Assembly: GCA_015272155.1 (NCBI GenBank)
Contig: JACYME010000002.1
Location: 1 to 38,117, forward strand
Direction of reading: 5' to 3'
Length of the DNA: 38,117 nt
Source of the DNA: Leptolyngbyaceae cyanobacterium T60_A2020_046
GTDB lineage: Bacteria > Cyanobacteriota > Cyanobacteriia > Phormidesmidales > Phormidesmidaceae
Shown here: positions 8,657 through 17,434 of the stretch, in pieces
Layout: every line of letters starts with the position of its first letter
Position numbering within the stretch: position 1 is the first letter of the stretch
Notes under the pieces: generated by a model
What the model was told of the DNA's origin: nothing
What the model saw: the letters and a program-made list of their open reading frames with translations, nothing else
Databases searched by the model: none
Translations under genes and position numbers: made by a program

Positions 8657-9514
8657 ATGCCAGCACAGTTCGGGCTTTCGCCTGTGATCTCCGGTTCTGC
8701 CCCCATCGGCATTTTTGATAGTGGTGTGGGGGGGCTGACGGTGCTCAAAGAAATCGAACGCCAACTCCCGAAGGAATCCATTCTCTACGTGGGGGATACG
8801 GCACGGCTGCCCTACGGCGATCGCACCCCGGGCGAAATCCTTGAGTTTGTGCGCGAAATCATCGCCTGGATGATGGGCAAGCAGGTCAAGATGGTGATGA
8901 TGGCCTGCAACACCAGCTCTGCCCTTGCCCTAGAACAAGTGCAGGCGGAATTCCCGGTGCCGATTTTGGGCTTGATTCATCCGGGCGCGCGGGCGGCGAC
9001 CAAGGCTGGCCAGCGGGTGGGGGTGATCGCTACCCCGGCTACTGTTGCCAGCAACGCCTATCGGGATGCGATTCTCGAAGCCGATGCTAGAACCCAGGTG
9101 TGGCAGGTAGGGTGCCCGCGCTTTGTGCCACTGATTGAGGGCGATCGCCTCCTTGCCCTTGAAACTAAGCAGGTCGCGGCGGAATACTTGAGCCCCCTAT
9201 TGGCTGCCAACATCGACACGTTGATTTACGGCTGCACCCACTACCCGCACTTGGAACCTGTGCTGCGATCGCTGTTGCCTTCCCAGGTGCAGCGGATCAA
9301 CCCAGCGGTGCATATGGTGCGGGCAGCGGCCAAGGAACTGGAATTGTTGAACCTCAAAAATCCTGGCCCCGCCCGCCCGCCCCAGTTTTACGTCAGCGGC
9401 AATCCGCAGCAGTTTGCCCACCTGTCTGAACGGTGGCTGGGGTATCAGCCCCTGGTGGGGCAGGTCAGCTTTGTGCCCGTGGCGGCTCCGTCTCTGCACT
9501 CCCAGGGGCAGTAG
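8657..9514 (+). CDS. murI: Glutamate racemase
   Basis: A 285-residue cytoplasmic enzyme making D-glutamate for peptidoglycan. Motifs are GIFDSGVGGLTVL with the substrate-binding Asp-Ser, YVGDTARLPYG, the first catalytic cysteine in ACNTSSALAL and the second in GCTHYPHLE. The ATG at 8657 is preceded by AGGTG with 6-base spacing, which favours it over an in-frame ATG at 8546 that would add 37 unrelated residues. It lies downstream of the antiporter with a 186-base gap that includes an AT-rich stretch before the start, so it probably has its own promoter. Confidence 0.96.
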   Translation: MPAQFGLSPVISGSAPIGIFDSGVGGLTVLKEIERQLPKESILYVGDTARLPYGDRTPGEILEFVREIIAWMMGKQVKMVMMACNTSSALALEQVQAEFPVPILGLIHPGARAATKAGQRVGVIATPATVASNAYRDAILEADARTQVWQVGCPRFVPLIEGDRLLALETKQVAAEYLSPLLAANIDTLIYGCTHYPHLEPVLRSLLPSQVQRINPAVHMVRAAAKELELLNLKNPGPARPPQFYVSGNPQQFAHLSERWLGYQPLVGQVSFVPVAAPSLHSQGQ

Positions 9515-9745
9515 TGCGGCGTAAGGGTTGGTGTTACGGCCTGTTAGGGCGAGGTTTTCCGCGTTCCAAACCTGTTTCCCTAAGGAGACGGGCTTGAAAG
9601 CGCTGGCAACTTTCCAAGGGCTGCAAACCTCCCTATGATGGCATCTGGATTATGGTGGGCGATCGCGCGGTGCGATTGCCTGTCATCCCCCCAGGAAAAA
9701 GCCTCTGACCCGAACCGGGGCCAGCGATATTCCTCAAAAACTAGC

Positions 9746-10870
9746 GTGGCAAAATCCTTTACCGTCGTTGTCAAAATTGGCACCTCTAGCCTGACTAAAA
9801 GTGCCATGGGGCAGCTTGCCCTCTCTACCATTGCCAGCTTGGCAGAAACCCTGTGTGCCCTGCGCCGGGCAGGGCATCGGGTGATTCTGGTGTCCTCTGG
9901 TGCGGTGGGGGTGGGGTGTGCTCGGCTGGGGTTGCGCGATCGCCCCCGCACCATCTCCATGAAGCAGGCCGTCGCGGCGGTGGGCCAAGGACGGCTGATG
10001 CGGGTCTATGACGACCTGTTTACCACCTTGGATCAGCCCATTGCCCAGGTATTGCTTACGCGCACTGATTTGGTGCAGCGATCGCGCTATGTCAACAGCT
10101 ACCGCACCTTTCGCCAGTTGCTTCAGTTGGGGGTAATTCCCATCGTAAATGAGAACGATACCGTCGCGATCGATGAACTGCGCTTTGGCGATAACGATGC
10201 CCTATCGGCCCAGGTGGCCAGCCTGGTGGGGGCAGACTGGCTCTTCTTGCTCACCGATGTGGATCGCCTCTACTCCGCCGACCCGCGCTACCATCCCGAT
10301 GCCCAGCCCATTTATGTGGTCGAGCAGATCGATCAGCTTGAGGCGTTGCAGGTGCAGGTGGGCGATCGCGGCAGCCCGTGGGGCACCGGGGGCATGATTA
10401 CTAAAATTGAAGCGGCCCGCATCGCCGCCACCGCTGGTGTGCGCACCGTCATCACCGATGGTCAAAATCCCGAAAATATCCCCAAAATTTTGGCGGGCGA
10501 AACCCTCGGTACCCACTTCGTCCCGCGCCCCGGCCCCAGCACCGCGCGCAAACGCTGGATTGCCCACGGACTGATAGCAGCGGGCAAACTCTATCTCGAC
10601 GGTGGCGCGGTGAATGCCATTTGTCAGGCGGGGCGATCGCTGCTGGCAGCAGGCATCACCGAAGTCGAAGGGGAGTTTGAGCGCGACGACGCGGTGGAAC
10701 TGCTCACCAAGCAGGGCACCGCGATCGGGCGGGGCATCGTCAACTACAGCCATACTGAACTCCGCAAAATTCAGGGGCATCACTCCGACGAGATTCCGAC
10801 CCTGTTGGGATACGACGGCGCAGAAACCGTCATTCACCGCGATAATTTGGTGGTTTACACCGCCGAATAG
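9746..10870 (+). CDS. proB: Glutamate 5-kinase
   Basis: A 374-residue enzyme catalysing the first step of proline synthesis, phosphorylation of glutamate. The amino-acid-kinase domain (about 1-260) shows [42 protein letters not shown] and [14 protein letters not shown]-terminal PUA domain (about 275-370) contains [12 protein letters not shown]. The start is taken as GTG at 9746, because the kinase domain begins there; the in-frame ATG at 9635 would add 37 unrelated residues. A TATGAT at 9634-9639 could be a -10 element, but no good -35 accompanies it. The gene is about 230 bases after murI and appears independent. Confidence 0.95.
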   Translation: MAKSFTVVVKIGTSSLTKSAMGQLALSTIASLAETLCALRRAGHRVILVSSGAVGVGCARLGLRDRPRTISMKQAVAAVGQGRLMRVYDDLFTTLDQPIAQVLLTRTDLVQRSRYVNSYRTFRQLLQLGVIPIVNENDTVAIDELRFGDNDALSAQVASLVGADWLFLLTDVDRLYSADPRYHPDAQPIYVVEQIDQLEALQVQVGDRGSPWGTGGMITKIEAARIAATAGVRTVITDGQNPENIPKILAGETLGTHFVPRPGPSTARKRWIAHGLIAAGKLYLDGGAVNAICQAGRSLLAAGITEVEGEFERDDAVELLTKQGTAIGRGIVNYSHTELRKIQGHHSDEIPTLLGYDGAETVIHRDNLVVYTAE

Positions 10871-10987
10871 TCAATCTCACGGAGACTTTTGGGCATCGTA
10901 AGAACAGGTACGGTCGCCTTGGTCTGCCTGTTTTGGGGCGTCCCAGTTTTCCAGGACTGATGCACCGGGCCGTATGGCAGCGCCCTC

Positions 10988-11011
10988 GCCGCCGGACTTG
11001 TGCCCGGCGGC
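10988..11011. repeat. 8-bp GC-rich hairpin in the proB-galE gap
   Basis: GCCGCCGG (10988-10995) pairs with CCGGCGGC (11004-11011) across an 8-base loop. No U-tract follows. It could be a weak transcription-stop or leader structure between proB and galE; the function is unknown. Confidence 0.5.
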
Positions 11012-11072
11012 TTGCCTGACGGCAGTTCGCCTGATTGAAATAGCCCCCGCAACTTGGAGTGTTCTCATTCCC

Positions 11073-12083
11073 ATGATGTCGATGGATAAACCCACAATTT
11101 TGGTCACGGGTGGAGCAGGCTACATCGGTTCCCATGCCGTCCTTGCCCTCGAGGCCGCCGGATACCCCGTGGTGATTTTAGATAGCCTGGAATACGGCCA
11201 CCCTGAGCTGGTGAAGCAGCACCTCAAGGCCGAGCTGATTGTGGGGAGCACCCGCGATCGCGCCCTTCTGGATGACTTGTTGAGTCGCCACAACATCGGC
11301 GCGGTCATGCACTTTGCCGCCTACATTGCCGTGGGGGAATCGGTCAGCGCCCCGGCAGAGTATTACCACAATAACGTCGTCGGCACCCTAACGCTGCTAG
11401 AGGCCATGCTTGCCGCCGACATCAAGCGGTTTGTGTTTTCCTCGACCTGTGCCATCTATGGGCCGCCCAAAACGCTCCCCATTCCCGAAGATCACCCTAA
11501 AAATCCTATCAGCCCCTATGCGGCCAGCAAGCTGATGGTCGAGCAAATGCTTCAGGATTTTGACCAAGCCTATGGCCTGAAGTCCGTCGCCTTTCGCTAT
11601 TTCAACGCCGCCGGAGCCGACCCCGAAGGTCGCCTCGGCGAAGATCACCAGCCCGAAACCCACCTGATTCCCCTGGTGCTGATGGCAGCCCTGGGTCGGC
11701 GCGACAATATCGCCATTTTTGGCACCGACTACCCCACTCCAGATGGCACCTGCATTCGTGACTACATCCACGTGTCAGACCTCGCCTCGGCCCATGTGCG
11801 CGGTATCGATTATCTGCTGGCCGGGGGCGACAGTGCCTTCATCAACTTGGGGAATGGCAATGGCTTTTCGGTGCGGGAGGTGATTGAGACAGCCCGCCAG
11901 GTGACAGGACGCCCGATCGCGGTGGTGGAACGCGATCGCCGCCCCGGCGACCCGCCTAGCTTAGTCGGCAGTGGCGATCGCGCCCGCGACTTGCTCAACT
12001 GGCATCCCCAATATCCGGATTTGGAGTCCATCATTGCCCACGCCTGGCAATGGCACCTGATGCGCCACGGCCCGCAGAATTAG
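11073..12083 (+). CDS. galE: UDP-glucose 4-epimerase
   Basis: A 336-residue short-chain dehydrogenase-type epimerase interconverting UDP-glucose and UDP-galactose, supplying galactose for galactolipids and surface glycans. The Rossmann motif VTGGAGYIGSH is near the N-terminus. The catalytic Ser is in FSSTCAIYG and the Tyr-Lys pair in SPYAASK; FRYFNAAGADP and DGTCIRDYIHVSDLA are characteristic of GalE. The ATG at 11073 is chosen since GGAG lies 13 bases before it; a nearby ATG at 11082 is equally compatible with the fold. Coding starts about 200 bases after proB. Confidence 0.95.
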   Translation: MMSMDKPTILVTGGAGYIGSHAVLALEAAGYPVVILDSLEYGHPELVKQHLKAELIVGSTRDRALLDDLLSRHNIGAVMHFAAYIAVGESVSAPAEYYHNNVVGTLTLLEAMLAADIKRFVFSSTCAIYGPPKTLPIPEDHPKNPISPYAASKLMVEQMLQDFDQAYGLKSVAFRYFNAAGADPEGRLGEDHQPETHLIPLVLMAALGRRDNIAIFGTDYPTPDGTCIRDYIHVSDLASAHVRGIDYLLAGGDSAFINLGNGNGFSVREVIETARQVTGRPIAVVERDRRPGDPPSLVGSGDRARDLLNWHPQYPDLESIIAHAWQWHLMRHGPQN

Positions 12084-12142
12084 GCCAGGTTGAAATCGCC
12101 CCGTCAAGTTGGGCGGGTGAATGGGGGGATGATCGGCGGTGA

Positions 12143-12164
12143 GGCGTGACTTTGGCGTGACTTT
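12143..12164. repeat. Tandem duplication of an 11-mer
   Basis: GGCGTGACTTT occurs twice head to tail (12143-12153 and 12154-12164) shortly after galE. This is probably a replication-slippage product; no function is visible. Confidence 0.75.
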
Positions 12165-12273
12165 AAAGCGCCGGTCTGGACTGGCGATCGCGCGCTGGAA
12201 TAATCAGGCCAAGCGTTCCTCATGTAACGGGCTTGCCAAGAATCGGTTGACAATCCGGCAACACTCCACTTTC

Positions 12274-12302
12274 TTGACAAGTGGCTAGATACAAACAATA
12301 TT
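12274..12302 (+). promoter_or_regulatory. Candidate sigma70-type promoter
   Basis: A perfect TTGACA (12274-12279), 17-base spacing and AATATT (12297-12302, four of six matches to TATAAT). A second TTGACA lies nearby at 12247. It could drive the glycosyltransferase gene with a leader of about 260 bases, or a short RNA ending at the hairpin near 12416-12435. The gap 12084-12569 contains no protein gene I can support. Confidence 0.45.
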
Positions 12303-12415
12303 GCCGATACGGGTGCAAAACGTCGGATTATTCGCGATGTCAGTCGCAGGTCTTGCATTTGCGCTTGAATTTAATGCCAGAGGGATCATTCTTTGATCGT
12401 GGCTGAATACCTTGT

Positions 12416-12435
12416 CCTGAACCTCAGGGTTTTTT
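12416..12435 (+). terminator. Candidate intrinsic terminator or attenuator
   Basis: CCTGA (12416-12420), loop ACC, TCAGG (12424-12428), then G and six T residues (12430-12435). The 5-bp stem is short, so terminator strength would be modest. It lies about 110 bases after the candidate promoter start and about 135 bases before the glycosyltransferase ATG. Confidence 0.35.
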
Positions 12436-12569
12436 GTACAGCGTTTGAGTCTCCTTGATTGGAAAACCCACACGAGGCAAGGTGAGGCGGGGGCATACAG
12501 TCGAGGAACCTAATGGCACGGTTCTCCAGTTCTGAAATACTGCGGCTCAGAAGGCGTTCTTTCTTGTAG

Positions 12570-13742
12570 ATGCACATTGCATGGCTTGGTAAGAAATCCC
12601 CCTTTTGTGGAAATGTCACCTACAGCCGAGAGATTACCCAAGCTCTTGTAAGACGCGGCTATCAGGTCACCTTCCTCCACTTTGACCACCCCTCTGATAG
12701 CCCGGATAATCTGCTGCCCAAGCTCAAGGCGGGCGATTGCGATCACTGCCAGGAAGTGTCGCTGCCCTTTCTCTTCAAGTCGCAAATTTTGACCATTCCA
12801 TCCCCGCGATCGGGCAAGCTTTTGGTCGAGGCGTTGGCGGCGTTGCAACCCGATATCATCCATGCCTCGCTCACCCTATCGCCCCTGGACTTTCGGCTTC
12901 CCGAGATTTGCCAAAGTTTGGGTGTGCCCCTAGTGGTCACCTTTCACCCCGCCTTTGATCGCAAGCTGCGCACCCTGAGTTCTGGGACGCAGCACTTCAC
13001 CTATCAGCTCTACGCGCCAACCCTGGCCCGCTGCGATCGCGTCATTGTTTTTTCCAATCTGCAACGGGATCTCCTTGTGCGGCTGGGCGTGCCAGAGCCC
13101 GTGGTCGCCGTGATTCCTAATGGTGTGGATGTCGAAAAATATTCGCCTGGCCCGTCGGCAGTTAAGACTACCCTGCGGGCGCGCCAGTTGTTTGTGTATC
13201 AGGGCCGCCTGTCGCCAGAGAAAAATGTGGAAGCGTTGCTGCGGGCATGGCGGCAGGCCAATATGGGGCCAGACTGTCGCCTCGTGATTGTCGGGAATGG
13301 CCCCCTAGAGCAGTCCCTACGTCTGTTTTATGGCAATGACGAAACCATTCACTGGCTCGGGTTTGTCAGTGATGATCTGCGCCGGGTGGATATTTTGCGC
13401 GGAGCCGATGCCTTTATCTTGCCGTCGCTGGTTGAAGGGCTCTCCCTCTCTTTGCTGGAAGCAATGGCCTGCGGCACAGCTTGCATTGCCACCGATGCTG
13501 GGGCCGACGGCGAGGTCTTGGACGAAGGGGCGGGCATTGTCCTCGATACGCAACGGGTGGCAACCCAACTGCAAACGGTGTTGCCCATTCTGCGCGAACA
13601 GCCCGAAATGACTCGCCTGCTGGGGCAAAAGGCACGCCAGCGCGTGTTAGAACGCTACACCCTGAGCACCAACATTAACCGTCTGGAGAGCATTTATCAT
13701 GAGCTGGTGAGCAATCCGACGGCCCTCTACAGCAGCCGATGA
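12570..13742 (+). CDS. GT4-type glycosyltransferase (GT-B fold)
   Basis: A 390-residue retaining glycosyltransferase. The N-terminal half has a glycine-containing loop (KKSPFCGNVTYSREI) and the pattern QPDIIHASLTLSPLDF. The C-terminal half carries the glycosyl transferase group 1 signature: FVYQGRLSPEKNVEALLRA, LVIVGNGPLE, and the EGLSLSLLEAMACGTACIAT segment with the E-x7-E nucleotide-sugar motif. No membrane segment is seen, so it is probably cytoplasmic or peripheral. The acceptor and sugar cannot be deduced; lipid, exopolysaccharide or small-molecule glycosylation are all possible. It has its own leader and stands alone after galE, though UDP-sugar supply is a thematic link. Confidence 0.88.
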   Translation: MHIAWLGKKSPFCGNVTYSREITQALVRRGYQVTFLHFDHPSDSPDNLLPKLKAGDCDHCQEVSLPFLFKSQILTIPSPRSGKLLVEALAALQPDIIHASLTLSPLDFRLPEICQSLGVPLVVTFHPAFDRKLRTLSSGTQHFTYQLYAPTLARCDRVIVFSNLQRDLLVRLGVPEPVVAVIPNGVDVEKYSPGPSAVKTTLRARQLFVYQGRLSPEKNVEALLRAWRQANMGPDCRLVIVGNGPLEQSLRLFYGNDETIHWLGFVSDDLRRVDILRGADAFILPSLVEGLSLSLLEAMACGTACIATDAGADGEVLDEGAGIVLDTQRVATQLQTVLPILREQPEMTRLLGQKARQRVLERYTLSTNINRLESIYHELVSNPTALYSSR

Positions 13743-13819
13743 GGGGTACTGGCAAACGCCGGATAAGCCCCCCAGTCGGCGCTAAGGCCGTTGATGAATT
13801 GGGTTATCTTTCTGCTGGG

Positions 13820-14602
13820 TTAGGTTGCGATCGCCGCTTGCCACGCTTTGAACAGGGTATACACAATCAGAAGGACGAGCAAGGCGCGAAACAAGAAGGA
13901 CACCGTGCGATCGGACAATTTGGGCAGGATGCGCGTACTAAATTGCGCACTGATAAGCCCCCCAAAGCCAAGAATTAGCCCCGCCAACCAGACGACGTTA
14001 CCGCGCAGGGCGTGCCCTCCGGTTGCCGCGATCGCGGTGAGCACAATTACCCCCAAGCTGGTTTGAATTGCCCGTTTAATGGGCTCTCCCAGCAGCAACA
14101 TTTGCAAGGGCACCATAATCACGCCGCCGCCAACCCCTAGCAGCCCCGCCAAAAACCCTGCCAAACTCCCAGTCAGTACCCGTGCTGCGGTCGGATTCAT
14201 GGGAAGTGAGGGTTTAGTCTCTGCGATCGCTTGAATCGCTAATTTTTTGCGCAGCCCCACCAGGTAAATATTGAGAGCAAGTAAAGCGGCAAAACTCACC
14301 AGCAACACCGCCGAGGGCAGCGTATCGGCCAACCATACCCCAGCCTGAGCCACCAGCACAGCGGGCAGACCCAGCATGAAGACCTGCTTTGTGTCGAGGT
14401 AGCCCATGCGCCAGTTTTGCATGCTGCCCGAGAGAGAGGTAATGATGATGGCAAGGCTGCTGGTCGCGATCGCCTGCTGCGTGGTGTAGCCCAAGGTCAC
14501 CAGCATGGGCACCAGCACCGTCCCACCGCCAATCCCCAATAACCCAGCCAAAACTCCGGCAAATAGCCCTGAAACAACTAGCAAGCCGACTTCAATGAGC
14601 AC
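13820..14602 (-). CDS. TauE/SafE-family membrane permease
   Basis: A 260-residue inner-membrane protein with about eight hydrophobic segments. The family's internal duplication is visible: GVLAGLLGIGGGTVLVPML in the first half and GFLAGLLGVGGGVIMVPL in the second. The family moves sulfur-containing or organic anions (sulfite, sulfoacetate and others) out of the cell; the actual substrate here is unknown. The gene converges with the glycosyltransferase, with 77 bases between their stops. About 400 bases separate its start from the next gene upstream on the same strand. Confidence 0.88.
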   Translation of the reverse strand: MLIEVGLLVVSGLFAGVLAGLLGIGGGTVLVPMLVTLGYTTQQAIATSSLAIIITSLSGSMQNWRMGYLDTKQVFMLGLPAVLVAQAGVWLADTLPSAVLLVSFAALLALNIYLVGLRKKLAIQAIAETKPSLPMNPTAARVLTGSLAGFLAGLLGVGGGVIMVPLQMLLLGEPIKRAIQTSLGVIVLTAIAATGGHALRGNVVWLAGLILGFGGLISAQFSTRILPKLSDRTVSFLFRALLVLLIVYTLFKAWQAAIAT

Positions 14603-15000
14603 TCGATTCTCCCTTAGGTGATGATGGATGCGGGATGTTTTCAGGGGGGCTGAGGGGGTATGGGGGCTGTCGTTCCTTTATCCCACAAGGTTTCTGGAAC
14701 TCAATGATGATACGCCCCAGAGCACCAATTCGGTATAGCAAGAACCCCGGTTTCTTCTAGGGCTGATCCACAAAATGGGGCGAATTGCCGAGGAGAAACC
14801 GGAGTTCTGTCCCGATGTTCTAGCGCCCCAACCCAAAACGCCGCCCTAGATCCGCGATCGCTTCACTGGAGTCCTGGGGGGCAAGCCACGGGCCTGATTC
14901 ATCGGTTGGGATGGTGCTCCATTCCGCGCATCGCCTTCATCAATTAAACCGCCCCGGCGCACCCTCAACGATACTGTGTGGCCTTTTTCGGCGGAGGAAC
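14603..15000. other. Intergenic region with AGAA(C)CCGGTTTCT inverted repeat
   Basis: About 400 bases with no gene I can support. It should hold the promoter of the TauE/SafE gene and the end of the transglutaminase transcript. The one structured element is the inverted repeat listed at 14741-14808. Confidence 0.5.
14741..14808. repeat. Imperfect inverted repeat, cyanobacterial AGAAACCGGGTTTCT type
   Basis: AGAACCCCGGTTT (14741-14753) is matched with one mismatch by the reverse complement of AAACCGGAGTTCT (14796-14808), around a roughly 42-base centre. This sequence resembles a dispersed palindromic repeat seen in intergenic regions of many cyanobacteria (from memory). No coding potential is evident. 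Confidence 0.6.
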
Positions 15001-15864
15001 TTAGGTCAACATCGGCTTCATGGAGATGTGTGTAGTTAGCGTCGATCGCGCCTGCACCCCTTCGCGCAAGGTGCCCGTGACAGGGGCAGCGAGGCGAGGA
15101 TGTGGCCCGGTGGCGATCGCCACGTGGCGATCGGCCACGGCCAGCCCGTGGGTAGGGTCAAACCCGCGCCATCCACCACCAGGCACATACACCTCCGCCC
15201 AAGCATGGAGATCGTGGGTGGCTTGGTCGGGGTCGCCCTCTTGATAGCCACTGACAAACCGCGCCGCCAACCCAACGGCGCGGCAGGCCTCCACAAACAC
15301 GACAGCAAAGTCGCGACAACTACCGCGCCGCTGTTGCCAGGTCACCCCTGCCGGGAAGGGATCACCCTGCTCGCGCACAATGTAGGTGCATTCGTCATAG
15401 ATACGCTGGGTCAGGGTGGTTAGGAAGTAGCTAAGGCTGCCGTCCACCTCGACCAGGATGTTTTGGGCGAGGTGAATGATGTCTGGTGTGATCGCGGGAG
15501 TAAAGACAGGCGCGAGATAAGGAGCCAGCAGTGTGGCAATCGACTGGGGATAATCCACCGGGAGTTTAGCCGCCCAGGGCTCGATCAGATAATCAAAGGG
15601 GTTGGTACGACAGGTTTCGACCTCAGAAATCGTGCGAATCTTGAGGTATGGCGTTGTTGTATTCTCAAACCACACACCCAGGGCTGCCGTGTCGTTCATC
15701 TCGGCATATTCTGTGGTGAGCCGGGGTAGTGGATCAATTTCAATCGAAAACTGATGCACCTGTTGAGAACCATCACTCCGGGGACGCAGCCGCAGCACAT
15801 GGTGATTGAGAAAAACAGCCTGGCTATAAGTGTAGTGGGTCGTGTGTGAGATTTGGTAACGCAT
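15001..15864 (-). CDS. Transglutaminase-like cysteine protease family protein
   Basis: A 287-residue protein with an N-terminal bacterial transglutaminase-like domain (about 1-85, beginning MRYQISHTTHYTYSQ, with HVLRLRPRS) and a papain-like transglutaminase core. The catalytic triad is visible as C183 in QRRGSCRDFAVVF, H220 in HDLHAWAEVYV and D236 in GFDPTHG. Bacterial members usually act as proteases or peptidases rather than cross-linking enzymes. There is no signal peptide. It stands alone, with about 400 bases upstream and downstream; the substrate is unknown. Homologues often sit beside alpha-E or circularly permuted ATP-grasp proteins; neither is present here. Confidence 0.9.
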   Translation of the reverse strand: MRYQISHTTHYTYSQAVFLNHHVLRLRPRSDGSQQVHQFSIEIDPLPRLTTEYAEMNDTAALGVWFENTTTPYLKIRTISEVETCRTNPFDYLIEPWAAKLPVDYPQSIATLLAPYLAPVFTPAITPDIIHLAQNILVEVDGSLSYFLTTLTQRIYDECTYIVREQGDPFPAGVTWQQRRGSCRDFAVVFVEACRAVGLAARFVSGYQEGDPDQATHDLHAWAEVYVPGGGWRGFDPTHGLAVADRHVAIATGPHPRLAAPVTGTLREGVQARSTLTTHISMKPMLT

Positions 15865-16264
15865 GTTAGCCCAAGAAACAAGACGGAAACCCCAGGTTTT
15901 CTCTGCGTGTGCTGGGGACTGTCATGAAAACCAGAGTCCATAGCATCGGGGCTGTCATCGTCAATGACGCACCCTTAGGGGTTAACTCATTATGTTTGCC
16001 GGAGAAAAAATCTGCGTCGTCAAATGATTGCCTCAGCGGTAGTGCTGACGCCGCAGGGATGTCGATCGCGCGAAACGTGACCCGATAGAACCTTCCCGTG
16101 GGCTCCAGCAATGCATGTCGTTAAAGGACAGGTTGCGATCGCGCGGAGTTTATCCTGAACGCTCCGCCCCCATCCTGTGCCCCCAAAGACTGGGTCACCA
16201 AGGATCAATACGCGAGGAACTCCTAGACAACAGGCTAGGGCATAGTGCCGACATCGCCCAGCGT
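15865..16264. other. Intergenic region upstream of transglutaminase gene
   Basis: About 400 bases between two minus-strand genes. No convincing gene, RNA or U-tract terminator. A short GC-rich self-complementary pair (CCCCAG near 15891, CTGGGG near 15912) is the only structure noticed, and it is weak. Confidence 0.45.
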
Positions 16265-16924
16265 TCAAGACATGGGCGATCGCGCGCGATCGTCCGCATC
16301 CGCTGTGGTGTGGGGCGCGAGTTGGGCAAAATGCTCCTTGACCAACTCCGGAACCATCCCAGGTGTCACCCGGCTGTAGCGACGCTTGTCGGGCATGACC
16401 ACAAGGTTGGGGCCGGCTTTACAACGATCCATACAGCCCGTCCCTTGAATCTTGACCCGATCGCCAATCCCCAGCGCTTCAAAGCTTTCCGCCAAGCTGC
16501 GGCACACCGCATCTGCACCTCGCTTCCGGCAGGCCGATTTTTGACATACCAAAACCTTCGCCTTCGACGTCTGGGCGACGGGGTGAGTTGGTGCTTCAAC
16601 GGACGTAACCGCAATGGCCGTAGCCATAGCAGAAGGCGATGCAATGCCCGTTGGCGCAAGCCCCTTGACCACTTCTTTGGCCTTATAGGTTACGGTGCCG
16701 TCGTGTTTGTCTACTTTTTGCTTGCCGATGACCCGTACCCAATCCCCAGGGCTCAGCGCGCGAAACAGCATCAGCCGCAGATCCTTACTGAGCTTGATCG
16801 TGCGCTCCCCATCCGCAGTGGCGACGGTCATAAATTTGAACGGAGATGACTCGCTAGGGCTGAACCCCAGAAAACGTCCCTCCAGGTAGAAGGAGCCAGG
16901 TTTTAGGGCGAGGGCGGCGGACAT
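16265..16924 (-). CDS. Thioredoxin-fold [2Fe-2S] ferredoxin domain protein
   Basis: A 219-residue protein in two parts. Residues 1-88 form a basic beta-rich module with FKFMTVATADGERTIKLSK and LSPGDWVRVIGKQ, reminiscent of an OB-like fold. A low-complexity Ala/Thr/Pro linker follows. Residues 122-200 carry four cysteines (C127, C132, C164, C168) in VCQKSACRKRG and GTGCMDRCKAGPN, the pattern of thioredoxin-like [2Fe-2S] ferredoxins related to the NuoE/HoxE C-terminal domain. It probably transfers electrons, but the partner is unknown. No hydrogenase or Complex I genes are nearby. The start ATG at 16924 fits the family length. Confidence 0.85.
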   Translation of the reverse strand: MSAALALKPGSFYLEGRFLGFSPSESSPFKFMTVATADGERTIKLSKDLRLMLFRALSPGDWVRVIGKQKVDKHDGTVTYKAKEVVKGLAPTGIASPSAMATAIAVTSVEAPTHPVAQTSKAKVLVCQKSACRKRGADAVCRSLAESFEALGIGDRVKIQGTGCMDRCKAGPNLVVMPDKRRYSRVTPGMVPELVKEHFAQLAPHTTADADDRARSPMS

Positions 16925-16996
16925 GGCACAGGACTGGAGTAAGATTATTGCAAGCTATTCTAACGTGGTTTCCCGGAGGGGTGCGATCGCTCATGA

Positions 16997-17011
16997 GAAT
17001 AACTTCTATTC
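16997..17011 (-). promoter_or_regulatory. Short inverted repeat upstream of ferredoxin-like gene
   Basis: GAATA, five bases, TATTC, centred about 80 bases before the ATG and about 42 bases before a possible -10 (TAGAAT). The place and symmetry suit an activator or iron/redox regulator site, but it matches no consensus closely enough to name one. Confidence 0.3.
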
Positions 17012-17198
17012 ACGACGTAGGAAAATGGCGAGCAACCCCACGGGCGATCGCACCATTGCGAGCTCGCCCAGCACCCTAAAGCACTGAACGGATGGGACTC
17101 GATGCGCTGAGCCCCAGATTTCATCACCCGCTGTGGGAATCCGATGGTGGGGTGTTGCCCCGTTGCATCGGAGGACAAGCATTCCCAGAACTTTCATG

Positions 17199-17223
17199 AA
17201 TTTTCGGAAAATTTCGGTTTTCC
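17199..17223. repeat. Overlapping AT-rich palindromes
   Basis: AATTTTC-G-GAAAATT (17199-17213) overlaps GGAAAA...TTTTCC (17206-17223), giving two mutually exclusive pairings around the same GGAAAA. It lies in the gap between two minus-strand genes and has no assigned role. Confidence 0.45.
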
Positions 17224-17354
17224 TCATGACATCAGTTCTCATTTGTTGATAGAGTACTAGTTAGGTAGCGTTCGGCCTAGGCTGAGGCTTCGGAGTCTGG
17301 CACAGGGCCTGCGCAGCCAAGTTCTGCCCGGTGCCCTGGGGGCGATCGGCCATC

Positions 17355-17386
17355 AAAAAAGCCCCTGAACAGGTGTGTTCAGAGGC
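17355..17386 (-). terminator. Rho-independent terminator of dps
   Basis: On the minus strand, GCCTCTGAAC pairs with GTTCAGGGGC (one G-U pair) around a 6-base loop, followed directly by six U residues (17355-17360). It lies about 50 bases after the dps stop codon. This is the clearest intrinsic terminator in the window. Confidence 0.88.
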
Positions 17387-17434
17387 GATTGGTATCAACG
17401 TTTAATCTTGGAGTATTGGGTGAGAGAATCCGCT

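Larger units (their letters stand above)
16925..17354. other. Intergenic region between the ferredoxin-like gene and dps
   Basis: About 430 bases with no gene I can support. It contains the short inverted repeat at 16997-17011, overlapping palindromes at 17199-17223, and the dps terminator at its right edge. A minus-strand TAGAAT at 16957-16962 could be the -10 element of the ferredoxin-like gene, but a -35 is not evident. Confidence 0.45.

Noticed and set aside
11004..11040. Possible RNA gene between proB and galE
   Set aside because: Only one GC-rich stem can be drawn and no tRNA or known RNA pattern fits.
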